A DNA stretch of 64,000 nt from positions 187,930,501 to 187,994,500 of the forward strand of contig CM075669.1 of NCBI GenBank assembly GCA_037962975.1, read 5' to 3'. Both the position numbers and the translations under genes were made by a program. The notes under the pieces were generated by a model. It was not told the origin of the DNA. It did not search any database and saw only the letters and a program-made list of their open reading frames with translations. Source of the stretch: Clitoria ternatea (Eukaryota > Streptophyta > Magnoliopsida > Fabales > Fabaceae). Shown here in pieces: positions 36,878 to 50,269 of the stretch (the first letter of the stretch is position 1; each line of letters starts with the position of its first letter).

Positions 36878-39800
36878 CTATGATTTGATTAATGTTTCAA
36901 CCTGAAACCGCACTAAAAGTTTCACAGATTTAAATTTCTTTCCCTTTGTGTCATGCAGAGGTACTGATCGAAATCCATGTCTTAACTCTGATACTGGCAA
37001 ACAGGTCTGTCCTGCAAAGTCATCCTTTGTCTGATCTTTATCTTTTACTTCTATTCGAAGCAAAGCAAGCTCAGGAACAGTTAGGGGGAATTCAAACTCT
37101 TCATCCCACACAGGATACCAGTTATCCATCTTTACACTTGTTCTCTTCTTCACAGAATCAGCTGGCACTCCAATAATACAGACCTGTCAAACAATTTGAT
37201 CAAACACGATGAATGTACAACAGCAACAGCTTGTACTTCTATCTTTCTGCGTTTGAAATCCTATGTTGTTCGGATTGCCCTGGTAAAATAAATTTAGCAC
37301 TAGGTTCCTTAAGCTTAAAAGTAGTGGAAAGTGGATTCCATGCCCATTTCATGTGAGACACATAACGATGCTAAATGAATCATTGTGATTTGATATGATA
37401 CAAATCTCAATATCGGTGGATGGAGCATGGAGGTGATAATTTTTCACTTCCTTTCCATCTATGGTAAGATGAATGAACACTAGATCAGACATGCTATATC
37501 CATTGTACTAGTGAATGGTAGTTATAGGGTGGTAAGATTTTATAGTATTCATGATAAATATTCAATAATGGAAACTTGGCATCAACTTTTTGTTCTTTGA
37601 GGGATAGGCACACCTGAGTCTACAAAGAAATTGCTCCAAATGTATCAAATAAATATATGGATAAAGTACTGACCTTTGCGTAGAAGTCTGGTGGAGAAAA
37701 TAGATCAAAGTGTGTTGGACTGAAATCAGACTTCCAGCCTTCTCCTTTGTATACTTTCACCTATTGTTGAACATGAAAATACTCAGATATGTTATGAAAC
37801 AACTCAATTTTCTTTCAGCAAAGTGAGTAAGGGTATGCTCACTTTTAGTCTCTGCTTCACCGGCAATGTTCTTTTAGGATCAAACTCCTCCTCATGTGGA
37901 AGTTTTCGGATCATAAAGTCAGGCTTTTTAACATAACCACACCCACCATTTGCTCTGAACATTCCCTGCATATACTGGAGTGATTTACCATGCCCCTGCC
38001 ATAAGAAAACAAATGTTAGTGCATGTTTGGAAACAAATCAAATCAGACCAAATGTGGAACCAAGACGTGAAAGTCACTCTAGTTGTGTTAAAATGGATCC
38101 ACTTCGGAGATATAAAGTTGGTTCAATAATTAAAGGACAAGCAAAGGGAGGAGGTTATAGGTTTGAATCCCACAGTAACCATTCTAATAGAAATTAACAA
38201 ATTAACATTTGCTTATTAAAAAAAAATGGATCTATGGTTATAGCTGACAAACATGAAACCAAACATGCACACGCACTCAATCCCTTGAAAGCTTTATATT
38301 TATATTCTCACTGGTATACAAATTTGGGATCTCCATAACAACATTTAGTTAGAATAGAACAACAAAGACTAATTTCGCAAAAACGAAACAGATTTCTCTT
38401 TGACAAATTTTAGACAATGACCACATGGCTCAGTTATAGATTTATAATTCAACAGGCATATCAAGTTAGACCACCATAAAATCCAAAATATATCAAAAAG
38501 GCCATTTTATCTAATAACACTTTGCTTTATAGATTGGTTATAACTTTCCAACCTGCATATTGAATGCCACCATCTGAGCTCCATACATCCACCCTAAATG
38601 AGGCCTGAAATTTGAGGATTGGATACGTTCTCCTTTAGGATAAACTCTGAGGATATTTTTCTGTGTGAACCTGGAAAGCATAACAATGGGTATGAAGTTA
38701 AATGGTAGCTTTATTAAGTGTCATGGATGTTTTAAGCTATAGAAATGCTAACCATCTCTTCAGCTACTGGTTTTGTTCAAATAAATATGATATGTACCTA
38801 ATAAGTTCAGCTCCATGTGACTCGCAGGCACCTTTGAGTTTCTTCTCACTCAAACTTAGCCGTCTAACTTTAATATCATCTTTCAGTCTATCCATCATAG
38901 AACCTTTTGATTTCCCACCATGGATTGTGATCAAGTGTTTATATTGACGAGCACCTTGCTGGTTTTGTTTGTTATCACATATAATTATACCTACCTCATC
39001 TAAATCACTTATATTCTGCTATCCATCAAAAGAAAAAATTGTAAATGCAGGACTGATAATTTAGGGCGGTAAAAAAATATTCTGTTTTTATTTGTTTTTA
39101 CTTTTAATTAAAAAAAAACTATCTTCTTATTTTTAGTTATAAAATTGACACATTATTTTTTATTTTTTAAAAGTTTGTATAAAAAACACTAAAAATAATT
39201 TCCGGGATAAACTTTTGAAAATAAAAAATAATTTATCAATTTTATAATTAAATCTAAGATGATAATATAATTAAAAGTAAAAACAGAAAATATTTTCTGA
39301 AACCTGACCCTTAAATTTCTTTTTTTATTTGACTACGTGATAAAATTAAGAATGCACGTTTCTCTCACCCTGTTCTCAGTTTTCAGTCTAGCGATGGATT
39401 CTGGCAATTCTTGTCCCCATGGTTCATCTTCAGATAATTCACTTCCACTTGGCACTGGATTGTTACTATCAGATAGCTGATACTCCTTTGGTGGTTTGGT
39501 TGATATAACTATCCGGTTTTTCAATGATTCGGGTGAGGGAAATTCTGTCAAATAATCTGTCTCGGGACAGTAAAGCATTTTTCCAAATATTTGAGTTGCT
39601 ATCTGCATAAATAGGGGGAAAATGTAAAAGCAACAGAAAAAATGTCTATTTTACTTCTTAAGTAAATCCTTTCTTTCTATGCTTACTTGTGCAAAGTTAG
39701 CCTGAAGTCTTGATGTTAGGTGGTCTTCCAAAGTTAGAATAACTGGAAAATCAGATTTGACAAAAGCATATTCCTTGATGGATTTTAGACATTTGGTTAG

Positions 39801-41081
39801 TGAGACTGGAGTGGTAAAAGTTCTGCATTGATTCCAACAAAATAAATAACTCAGAAGATCACGAAGTATAAGAAACAATCGTCCAAGTCTGTAAGATGGA
39901 CTCTTTTACTGCTTTCCTTTGCTGGCAAGTAACAACTCTCTTAAGAGACAATTTTAATAATAATCAGCTATTACCTTCCATGAACCACTTTAATACCACC
40001 ATCTTTAGTTGGTGATGGCCATAAATCTAGTTCAATGACTCGTACACCTTGTTGCAAAGCCTCTATAATTGGCTCATCACTGCTCTCACTAGTGAGTTGA
40101 TTCCCAGTGAGGTAGGAATTGTGTCCCGTATACATAAAATAATGTGACAAGGGGGCACTCATATCATGATGTACCTAGAATGACATGATTTATATATTGT
40201 CAGAAACAAGTTAATCTCTCTATCTTATTATCAATTCTCGTAATAAATTTATTATAAATGTATTTGGATCCATAGCAAAGCTAGAGAGATACTTACATTA
40301 GAAAAAAAAAAAAGATCACCGCATTTGGCATGTCACATCCCTTAGCAAACACAAAAACTATGTAAATGTTTGTATCAATGCTTTGTAGGAGCTAATGTGA
40401 ATCTTTTTTTTACGAACTTGAGAGAGTACCCAACTAAAAGGAAATTAATTTCTTTAAAATGTAAAGATGATTGAAGTGGGGCTTCCCTCTCATAATAAAG
40501 TTTTCCTAACAAAGTCGTTTGAATCCATAACAGGATACCTAAAGGGATTATTTATCAACTATGTCGGACTTTGTTAGTAAATATGAATCCATTTAAATGC
40601 TAAAAAAAATTGTTTGTGCGTTTAAGACATGATTTTGAGAAAATGTGACGTGTACTATCTAAATGATATGGTAAACCAAAAAGACAAGAACACAATAGCA
40701 TGTTTGAAGAAATTTTATACCCAGTTTGTCGGTGTTCAAACAAACAAAGAATGTGCATACCTCATCTTTCAAGGGACCATTGAAATCATCAAGAAGCAGA
40801 AAATCGATGAACTCATTGAGATTTAATCCTTGTCTCTTGCACACACTGTTAGAACTTCCAACTTGCAAAACCTTTTTAATATTTTCCTCCAAATTGGCTG
40901 AGGAGCAATTCTTTTCTCCCTGGTGCTCCACCATGAATATAAGGAGCTGATCCTTGGACATTTGGCTCCCTCCTTTTGCAAACTTGGAAAAGGCTTCCTT
41001 AAGGTCCAAAGGTGGTCCTGCCTTTTTGACTTCACCCTTTTTGGTCAAGAAATTTAACACCTTGTCCTTTAAAGTCCCCAT
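36878..41081 (-). CDS. PLC: Phosphoinositide-specific phospholipase C, nine exons
   Basis: Hydrolyses PIP2 to diacylglycerol and inositol phosphates at the plasma membrane in a calcium-dependent way. Exons (minus strand): 41081-40761, 40174-39975, 39822-39687, 39602-39369, 39015-38798, 38670-38553, 37995-37843, 37760-37674, 37183-36878. All joins have GT-AG borders and keep frame, giving 590 residues, the usual plant length. Order: EF-hand-like N-terminus (1-107), catalytic X (about 108-250), acidic linker, Y (about 335-453), C2 (about 460-580). X has VHHDMSAPLSHYF and GHNSYLTGNQ; expected catalytic residues His125, Asn126, Glu155, Asp157, His172 and Glu206 are present. Y has RPHLGWMYGAQMVAFNMQ, C2 has DNWYPVWDEEFEF. 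There are no stops or frameshifts, so it looks functional. The start chosen is MGTLKDKV, as in family members; an in-frame Met six codons upstream (41099) is possible. Which PLC paralogue it is cannot be told. Confidence 0.93.
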
Positions 41082-41334
41082 TTTCATCCTTAATCTCACC
41101 CTTCCCTGCCAACAACTCTATTTCTTAAGGGATTCAGTGGAGAAACCAAAGAGATATCACAGAACTTAAAAAGTGCAGTTTAAGAGCATCATAGATTCAT
41201 AGTAAGACAGGTGACTCAACCTTGGAAACATAGCCTCTGTTTTTCTAGGTTTTCATTGGCTAAAAGACTCTGTTGCCTTCTTTTGTGTCTTACTATGAGA
41301 GTCTCTTCTATGTTGGATCTGCAATTGGACAATT

Positions 41335-41350
41335 GCATATATATAAGATA
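41335..41350 (-). promoter_or_regulatory. TATA-like box upstream of the phospholipase C gene
   Basis: The minus strand reads TATCTTATATATATGC, about 255 bp upstream of the start codon: a reasonable distance for a promoter with a 5' UTR of about 200 bp. No transcript evidence is available. Confidence 0.4.
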
Positions 41351-41399
41351 CAATCAAGGTCACAGAAACCAAAGGGCATCAAAGAAGTCAAAGAAACCA

Positions 41400-42387
41400 A
41401 AGTAAAAATAAATGTTCACAGACAAAAATCATTGTTATTTTTTCTTTGGATTAGTCCTTCTAAAATAAAATGAAGTCAATGAAGACCTGAATATAAAATG
41501 TAGTTACCGTGTATTGGAAATGTTATTTTAACTCAAGTTGATATGGGAATGAGAAAGTAGCACTGCTAACAACGTGCTTTATTTTCACGCTGACGATGTA
41601 AAGTATTACTATGTGGGGGAGGGCAGGAGGGAGGGATCACATGCGACGCAATGAATAGATAAATGTATTGTTTTTAAAACTGAATTGAAATCGATGTAAC
41701 CAATTAAATTATTTGTTAATTAGGTGATCAGTTCATATTAATAATTTGTAAATATTCACAATTAAATTGGTTTCATCATAATTTATTTGAATAGATAATT
41801 TTATCTATTCAATTCTAAAAACATTAGAAAAATGGAAATATGTTGTAAATATGTTCGTGGAAAGTTTCAATCATCATCTAAGTGGGAATTTGGAAAGTTT
41901 CATTCATCCGAGTTAGGGGGAATTTGGAAAGTCGACAAATTTTTTCTTCAGGCATCTTATTAAGACTAAGTTAGGTAAGGATGGATAAAATTATTGGTCC
42001 CTCACAAATTATAAATTGTATGCGTCAATCATTTAATTTCATTATAATTACTGTTTTTTTAAGCTAAAAACTAAACATCTTTCTAATGTCAAAAGTGTAT
42101 CACAACTCATTCACTTTTTTAAATTTGAGGTGTATTAAAAAATGAAGTTATAAAAATAAAAAAATTTAATAATTAGTATTAATCTTTTACATCGTTTAAG
42201 ATAATCAAAACTTTATTAAATTACAATTGTTTTTTTTCAAACCAAGGTTTGGTTGGTCATTGGGATAACCAACCAACTTTGTGGCTTATTTATTTGATGA
42301 GAGTTTGATGCTAAATCAACTTATTTTTGAAAGGATTTGAACCCATGATGCACAAAGAAATAACTACTCAATTACTAAACCACAATG

Positions 42388-42425
<38 letters not shown>

Positions 42426-42442
42426 ATTACTAAACCACAATG

Positions 42443-42478
<36 letters not shown>

Positions 42479-43006
42479 AATAACCACTATAGAGAATAGT
42501 AATTCATTTTTTTTAGTTTATACACAATATGGATGAGGTAAGTGTATATGATAAAATATAAATCAATTAACTGATGAACTAGATTTTAAAACTAATTTCA
42601 CTTATATTTTTGTGAACTCACGTGTCTCCATTTATAAAATAATAAAACAATTAATCATTAATGTACTTTTTTATATTTTTGATTTATGATTACAATAATT
42701 ATACTATATACTTAGATTTTAATTTTAATTTTAATTTTTAATGAATTTTAAAATTTAAAATATTATAAAATATTAAACTAATTAATTAAAGTAGTTAATT
42801 CTATATATATTTATCGATTGATAGTTACGGTAACTAAGAATACTAACTCTAGCATATATTTCAATTTTTATTTTAAATTTTAAATGAATTTTGAATATTT
42901 ATATATTATAAAATATTAAACCAATAAATTAATGTAGTTAATTCTGCATATATTTCTCGATTTATAAAAATTGTAATTCCTAAATATAGTAACTAAGGAC
43001 ATTAAG
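41400..43006. other. AT-rich intergenic DNA with local duplications, no gene
   Basis: No coding pattern. It holds a duplicated TA-microsatellite unit (42368-42475) and a diverged tandem duplication of about 150 bp (about 42700-42840 and 42855-43000) sharing AATATTATAAAATATTAAAC and GTAGTTAATTCT parts. Confidence 0.6.
42368..42475. repeat. Duplicated 23-bp unit, each followed by (TA)n
   Basis: TCAATTACTAAACCACAATGTCA occurs at 42368-42390 and 42423-42445, each time followed by a run of 15-17 TA units. Confidence 0.95.
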
Positions 43007-43681
43007 TGTAACATCCCAATGTAAAATTAAGGGATAAATTATCGACAGATAAGCAATTAATTAAGGTTGACAAATTGGAAGTAAAATGGGGTAACTTAAA
43101 ATAGGTAAAATTACCTAAATACCCTTAAAATCTAAACTAATCATTTGTCCTACCTTCTTCTCCAAAACAAATTAAGAAAGAAAAGAAAAGTGAACCATTC
43201 TTCCCTTTTCCTTTCTTCTCCCTATAGTTGCGTGCCATCTTCCCACCACCTCTATCATCTTTAATTTCCTTCTTCCTTTACTACTAAGCAAAGATCAAGC
43301 TCCACTCAACTTCATTTTCCCCCACGTGCAAGTGCTTCGAGTTGCAAGTTTTCCCTCTTATTTCATTTCGATTAAGGTAAGGTTTTTAAGAACCATTTGG
43401 GTGTTTGATCCCATTTCTCAAATTCACCTCAAAGTCCCTAAATTCCATGGTCGTAGGTAACGCTTGGACCTACAAATAATGTTGAGAGTTCAATCCACTT
43501 ACAGAAGCCATTCTCAACGCGCATTCAATAAGTCAAGACTTTTGAATCTCTTCCCTTTCATTAAATTGGGGTAACTAGAAATGTTTTGGGCTTTCGGATA
43601 ACTTAGGTTAGGTTGTACTTACTTGATTATTGATCGATTGAATACTCGGTGGAAAATTAGTATATTTTGATATATAGATTG
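43007..43681 (+). mobile_element. LTR A: 5' part of a long gypsy-type LTR
   Basis: Opens TGTAACATCCCAATG at 43007, has a CT-rich leader (43140-43370) and a donor-like AGGTAAG at 43375, then is cut at 43681 by LTR B. The rest was not found and probably lies beyond the window. Confidence 0.55.
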
Positions 43682-45916
43682 TGTAACATCCAAAAAATTT
43701 ACGAAAATAGTTAATTGAGAGGGATAAATATTCAATAATTATAAATGGGTTAATAAATGTCCCAAAAATGTTGGAATAATAAAATTGAGATTTATGAGGA
43801 TTATTTATAATTTATTGAGGCTTTAAGAGTTAAAATTTCACCCAGTTAAAATATGTATCTCCGATTGAGATGCCGTTGGTCAAGGCTGTTAGGAATATTA
43901 TTAGGAATCCGAATATGTCTTCGGAATAATTTTTGGATAAAGTATTGAGCCCGATTTGAGATCCTGTATGTTATAAAACAGTAAAATTTAATGAAGGGTT
44001 TAAGTTAAAACAAAAATCTCCTCCTCTTTTCTTCACTTTCCCGTGGCTTCTCCTTCTCTCTCCTTTCTTCATTTCTTTCATCTTCTTCCTCCTCTCTTCT
44101 TGCCCAAACTGTGTACCCCTTTCCATGACCATTACCCACCAAAATTTCTTGGTCTCCATGGATTCATGAAGCATGAATGGAACATTGGAGCAAAGCTTGA
44201 CTTTCCTCTTCCTTTTTTTCATTCAATTTCGTGTTCCTCTTTGGGCTAGGAGAAAGAGGTAAGATTTTGAACACCCATAGCCTTTGTTGATGGTTTTGAG
44301 TTTATTTAAATATTGTGATAGGAGATTGGATGTTATTTTGATGGATAATGACATGTAGAACCAAACCCTAGGTTAGATAACTATTGGGGATTGTTATTGT
44401 TATTAATGATGGTTTGAATGCTATGTTGTTAGCCTATGGATGCTTGAAATAATGCATATAAATGGTTAAAATTGATGATTATGGATTATTGGTGAAAACC
44501 TTAAGAATTGAGATTTTGGGGCTTTGAGAAATTCTTAAGAAAATTATGAGTAATTGACATTGGAGAGGTTTTATATATAGGAATAAGTTTTTGAATGAGT
44601 AATATTGATTATTGATGTTGAGGGATTATGAAATCAAGAAAATAGAGTAATGGCTCCAAGTTGTTAGTGTGTTAAAAGTTGAGATATTATTAGGAGAGAC
44701 TTGAATAATGAGGATGATGATTATTGAATTTTAAAGAATCCTAATCTTAAGAGTTAGGAATGTATATATTGTGACTAGAAGAATTAGTTTTGGGAAATGG
44801 ATATGAGGTACTCAATGTTGGATGATGATTTATATGATAAAAATGATAGTGAAAATGGTAGAGGACCATTGATGGTGAAACCTATAAATAGGTGTTGTCA
44901 TGAAATGTGTAAGAATGAATGTGAACATTAAGGTCATAATGATTGTGATGACATTTGAATGATTAAGGTAATATGGAAGGAATTTTAGATGAGGGATGAA
45001 TGTGATGTTGTAATTGGGTATAGTTAACCCTTTTAGATTTAGAGAATCATGGTTTTGGGAAAGGAATTCCCGAAACCTAACACAATGGTATGAATTGGTG
45101 TTTTAGCAAGTCTAGGACTTGATATTAAGCCTTAAGATATATTTACATTGTTTGAAATTATAATGATGCCTTGTGATGGCTTGATGATTGTATGTATGCA
45201 TATGTATGTATGTTGGTGTAGATGATGTTCCGGGCAATGAGGCGGAATGGTCGGAGCATGCAAAACGTCGTTGTTCTTCCCTCGAGGTAGAAGGGGAGTT
45301 TTACATTCCAAATGCATGAGTAGAATGAGTAGTGATTAATGTATATGATAATACTCATGCTTGCCTTGCCATACTGTGTTGAAATAATGTAAGTGGTAAA
45401 TTATTGGTCATTGAGATGATATATATGTATATGTGCTATTGATGAACCATCCTTAAGAGGATGAAGTGTATGTCTTGAGAAATAAGGATTTCATGTGAAC
45501 ACTTGTCATTGAATGTGATAGCCATTGTGATCGTAGTGATGATAAGATTGAAAGATAATGCATAATTGAGGAACTCATAGAGTTAAATTGAGTTTTATGT
45601 GATTTTAATGGTATATGATAATCCCAATGGCCCATACATGTAGTTTATGACTTGTAGAAATTGGAATCGGCCAATTCCAATGAGAATAGGTCTTTGAGTT
45701 GCACAAAAGTGCCTCAAAATAGGGTAAAACGCATTTATGCACATAGGTCCCTCATTTTTAGGAATTTTTGAATGTGGCCAGTGGCCACACGTCACAAATA
45801 ATGTATATAAGTTGGTGTTAAAATTTGGTGGGCATTGGAATTCGTATGAAAAAGTAGGGGGATTAGAAGTTCAAAAATATGGCTTTTTTTTGCATAAAAA
45901 GGGGTCTGTGCTGTCA

Positions 45917-46196
45917 TGAATCGATTCAAAACAGTGTTTGAATCGATTAAAAGGCTATTGGATGGGCTTGAATCGATTCATACGAAGGCTTGAATCAATT
46001 TAAGACTCCCTAGATTTACTGTTCCTCAATTTCACAATGCTTGAATCAATTCATACGAGGTTTGAATCGATTCAAGGCCCTCTATTTCCACTGTTTTAGG
46101 CCCCAGGCAAGTATGAATCGATTCAAGGGGGTGTGAATCAATTCACTACCCTTTGTTTGTCAAATTTTGAGATTTTTGGACGCATGAATCGATTCA
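45917..46196 (+). repeat. TGAATCGATTCA palindrome-dimer array
   Basis: Nine copies of the perfect palindrome TGAATCGATTCA, some with one change, start at 45917, 45939, 45969, 45991, 46042, 46063, 46113, 46134 and 46185. Distances are 22, 30, 22, 51, 21, 50, 21, 51. The motif shares the core AATCGATT with TAATCGATTA but has different outer bases. Confidence 0.95.
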
Positions 46197-47299
46197 TGGC
46201 CCTGTTATAGCCCCTGTTATGTTGTTTTTCCAACTGTTGTAATCCCTTTACTGTTTTTGGCCCATTTGACATCTTAATGACATTTTTGGCCTCTGACTCC
46301 TGCATGAAAGTTATAGATAATTATGTTATGGGGGTGTAAAAATTGGTCTTACCTTAATTGGAGCTTTCTAACTCTCATTAGGCATAAAACACTAGACCCA
46401 CTACATTGTAAAACTTAAGTTTAAGAGGGTTTTGAACCCAACTTTTTATGATTGTCAAATTGGGACTAATAGGTGATAATTGTGACATGTCCCCCTATTT
46501 TTAAGACTAAAAGTGAACTTTTCTCATGTCTCAATGTTGGAATTCTTCATGGGCTCATTATTGTCCAAAACCCTTTTTTATTATATAAAAACAAGAGGTT
46601 GTATTAGGGGTATACAATTGTGGTGTGTTTTGGTGGTGTTTGATGTTGATCTAAGGTATTGACAAAATGTGTCCATGCCTAAATCATGTTATGAAAACAT
46701 GAATGTCCACCACTATTGATGTGATATAATAATTGACAATGAAAAGGAAATGTTGTGGTTATATGACACACCTTGTACGATAATAAAATTAATGAGGGGA
46801 CAATTGAATGGCAATGGGTTGTGTAAATCAATGAATTTGATATGATGTTGATGATGATTAAAAGTAGAAGATGCCACACGTATTGAAGGATAAATGATAA
46901 TGTTGAATGAAAAAGGATGTTGTTGTTGAACATGCCCTTGAATAAATGGTGATGATTATCATTGATGATTGTGATACCATTGTGATTAATGCAATCATTG
47001 ACTTGTATGTTTGAGATGCAAGGATGATTGATTAATATATGTTCTGAAATACCTTGTTGGTTTCCATGCGTGGATTAATGCTATGATGATTGATATGCTT
47101 TTGATTACCATGCGTAGTTTAATGTAAATGTGAATGTTGTGCCTTGAGGGGCCTTGTGGTTAATTGTATGCCAATGATAACAAAACTAAATATATAATAT
47201 ACCCCTAAATGAGAGGGTGAGAAATCCTTGCGAGGTTAAGATTTGGCATATGCATTATTGCATTTTTGCATTCATGGCAGAACATAGCATTGATTATGT

Positions 47300-47760
47300 G
47301 GTTGTGATCACAGTGAATGGTCTTGTAGGACTATATGAGGGGAGTCCCCATGCGTGGTGAGAAACCAATATGTGAATGAATAAAGGTGGTTGGGATCACG
47401 AGTATGTTGAGAATGATGAACGTGGCTGCGATCACGAGTACTGAAATGATAAAGATCCTGCAGGATTCTATGAGATTGAGTACCCTATGCATGGGGGAAT
47501 GAGTCTGTGGTTGTGATCACATGACAGATTGATATGATAAAGGTGGTTGCGATCACTAGTTTATTGAAATTGAAATTGGTATTGAGGGACTATGAAGGGA
47601 GTACCCCATGCGTGGCGGGAAACCAATGTGAAATGAATGAAATGTGGTTGCGATCACAAAGAATACCTTGTGGGGTTATGAAAAGGGAGTACCCCATGCG
47701 TGGTGGGAAACTATTATGAGATTGATTATAAGTAGTTGCGATCACTTGAGATACCATGTG
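47300..47760 (+). repeat. GTGGTTGCGATCAC / GGGAGTACCCCATGCGTGG blocks
   Basis: Irregular repeats of GTGGTTGCGATCAC alternate with GGGAGTACCCCATGCGTGGNGGGAAACC. They are related to the blocks near 13780-13980 and to the 72-bp repeats of the LARD. Confidence 0.85.
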
Positions 47761-50120
47761 CGCATGGGTGATTGAAATGGATCCACTGCATATGCATTAA
47801 ATAGTTGACATATACATTAGCCATAGGTACATAGCATTTGAGGTAAAGATGACCAAACAAAGATGAGAACCTCTTGAGAGAGTGTTAATTGGTTAAAGAT
47901 TTAAATGACTTAATAATGATAATTGTGAATGGCCATAATGATGTAGGGCTATGTGAATGTGTATGTGCTTGTGCTTGTGCTTGACATGAATTGTGAATAA
48001 TGAGGCTTGTATGCCTAAGATAATATCTTGATGGTGGTTTAATGACGAATTGATGATTTATATCAAAGCACACATGTTGGTTGAATGCATGTACACATAA
48101 TCACAATATATTTATATTCGTCATTTTGAATGTATAACTTGTAACACCTCGATTTTCTGGACTCGAATCCCGATGTACTCAAGATAATTAAACAATAAAA
48201 ATATGAATAAATATTTCACGTTCGAAATAATTTCAAAACACCACCATGACTACATCAAGACTCGAACCATAGAAAACCAAAGGGTGAGATTTGATAATCT
48301 ATAATTAGATCGTTAAATAGTTTGCCCATAACGGTATACAAAATAACAGAATTTACAGTGGAAGAAGAATGTGTATACCAGGCATACGCCTAGTCCCATA
48401 TATGAGGATATGAGAAAAGGCTCAACAACACATACAATGACATATCTTAAGCCTAATAGACAACCGTTATCTCTTCACATAATTTCATAAACTTACAAAG
48501 CCTAAGATATATATGTATACGTATATATATAGTCATACATCATACATCTCCAACGTCTATATTCATAATTGACCATATTCAATTCATCCTCAAAGTCATA
48601 TATCTTGAACTCATATACATTCCTAAAGTGGTTACATAATCGACACCATTATATTCATCAAATGGGTATGAATTCCAATACTCTTATTATCAATATATTA
48701 ACCACTTATAATATCATTCCCAATACACCCATCGATATCAAGAATTATCACTATCGCTATACACATCTCATTCATAATACAATAATTTACAAGTGCTGCC
48801 GGCCAAGGCATTCCATTACCACTATTTTACCTTCACAAAAGCTTTACTTTATAAACATCCTCGTCCTATGATATTCCTGCATTAATACTAAAAAGTAGAC
48901 CACATGGGAGAGTGAGTTATACATTTTAAATGAAGATATGAATACAATTGAAATTATATGTATATGCATATCAACATCATGTATGCTCTGCTAAACACAT
49001 CAATGATCATCACAAATTGTTAACTTGACAACATATACATACTTCATATTCATTAATCAAGTCATAGCAAAGCAGGCATATACACATATAACACAATGCC
49101 ACCATGGGCCAACATCATCAACATTGACCATTCAGGTCTTTTCTCAAAGCCACAGTGGGCCAACAATCATCGTCACCAATCATATATAAACACACCCTTC
49201 ATCATATTGGGCCATCGCACATATATCATTATATTCAATATCGTTCTGTGTATTCATATCATTTATTAATTTTATATGGTCTTTTAGGTACTCAATTACC
49301 CATCTCATCGACACCATACCACAACCTCAATCATCATCAATCATCATCATATTCTGGCATATCTCCACACTATTTACAAATGCTCTTATGGATAATGCAT
49401 ATACACAATGGAATAGACAACAAATGCGGATCCGACTATGGGAAATAACACCAAGTGTGGGACGAGCATAGGTGTGCTACTATGCCCCTACTATAGTAGA
49501 ATAATGTGTACACATATCTCAAAGCATGTATGCATATCAACAACATCTTTTTCTGGTACTAAACTGCTATCGCCCGTCTGTAGCACTAGTCACCCCGTGA
49601 CTTGCGGATCAACAACATGGCCTCAACTGCCAAAAGTGCTACGGGCCCCTCCCGAACACATATCGAGAGAGCCGTGCCCCGTCGGACACTGAGGTACTTG
49701 CTTATCACAGAGCCGCCCACCCACTGGGCCAGCCATATAGGGTGCCTTGTCACCAAACTAAGGGCAACTTCGTGACTCACAGACCGAGTCACAGGGGAAA
49801 CAACAAGAATGCTCGTGCACTGAGCCGCCCTCCTACTGGGCCAACCGGGGGAACCCCCGGCAGTGAATGATATGTCATGGATGCAATGCAATGCAAATTA
49901 AATGCATTTCTCATACTGTGCATTCTAAATGCCACTCATCAAACATCATTATCATAATCACCAACACCACCATACACACCTTGACACATCCCGGATTAAA
50001 TAAAGGTAAAACCAAGACAGGGGAAATTTTTCCCAAATTTACAAGCAACCCGGACAGAATAAAACAATCTGCAGGCGAGGAAAGTAGAAAACCAATCACA
50101 AGGCAGCCCAGCGGAATACC

Positions 50121-50269
50121 GTGCTAGAGCGAACCCAATTAGTGTTCACTCGCTCAAGCGAGGCCCAAATTCGCTTGAGCGAGACACCCACTCGCTTAAG
50201 CGAGAACCAACCCAGAACCTTCCTCCCCATTCCACACTCGCTGGAGCGAACCCTTATTCGCTGAAGCGA
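50121..50269. repeat. TCGCTCAAGCGA palindrome array (LTR D)
   Basis: Six copies start at 50121 (decayed), 50150, 50171, 50192, 50238 and 50258: distances 29, 21, 21, 46, 20. It lies about 140 bp from the LTR end, comparable in place to the arrays ending at 15376 and 34562. Confidence 0.9.

Larger units (their letters stand above)
43682..48139 (+). mobile_element. LTR B: long gypsy-type LTR, 3' end cut by LTR C
   Basis: Opens TGTAACATCCAAAAAATTT at 43682. Landmarks: GAGATGCCGTTGGTCAAGGC near 43866, CT-rich leader 44015-44240, donor-like AGGTAAG at 44257, TTCCCTCGAGGTAGAAGG near 45277, leader plus TGAATCGATTCA array (45610-46196), GTGGTTGCGATCAC blocks with GGGAGTACCCCATGCGTGG (47300-47760). 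It stops at GTATAACT just where the acceptor-like box should follow. The order matches the LARD LTRs read on their own strand, so B is a relative of that family. No ORF looks like a gene. Confidence 0.7.

Noticed and set aside
40659..41099. Unspliced 146-codon reading of phospholipase C exon 1
   Set aside because: The frame after 40761 is intron; a GTATGC donor follows GATGAG and the family sequence resumes in exon 2.
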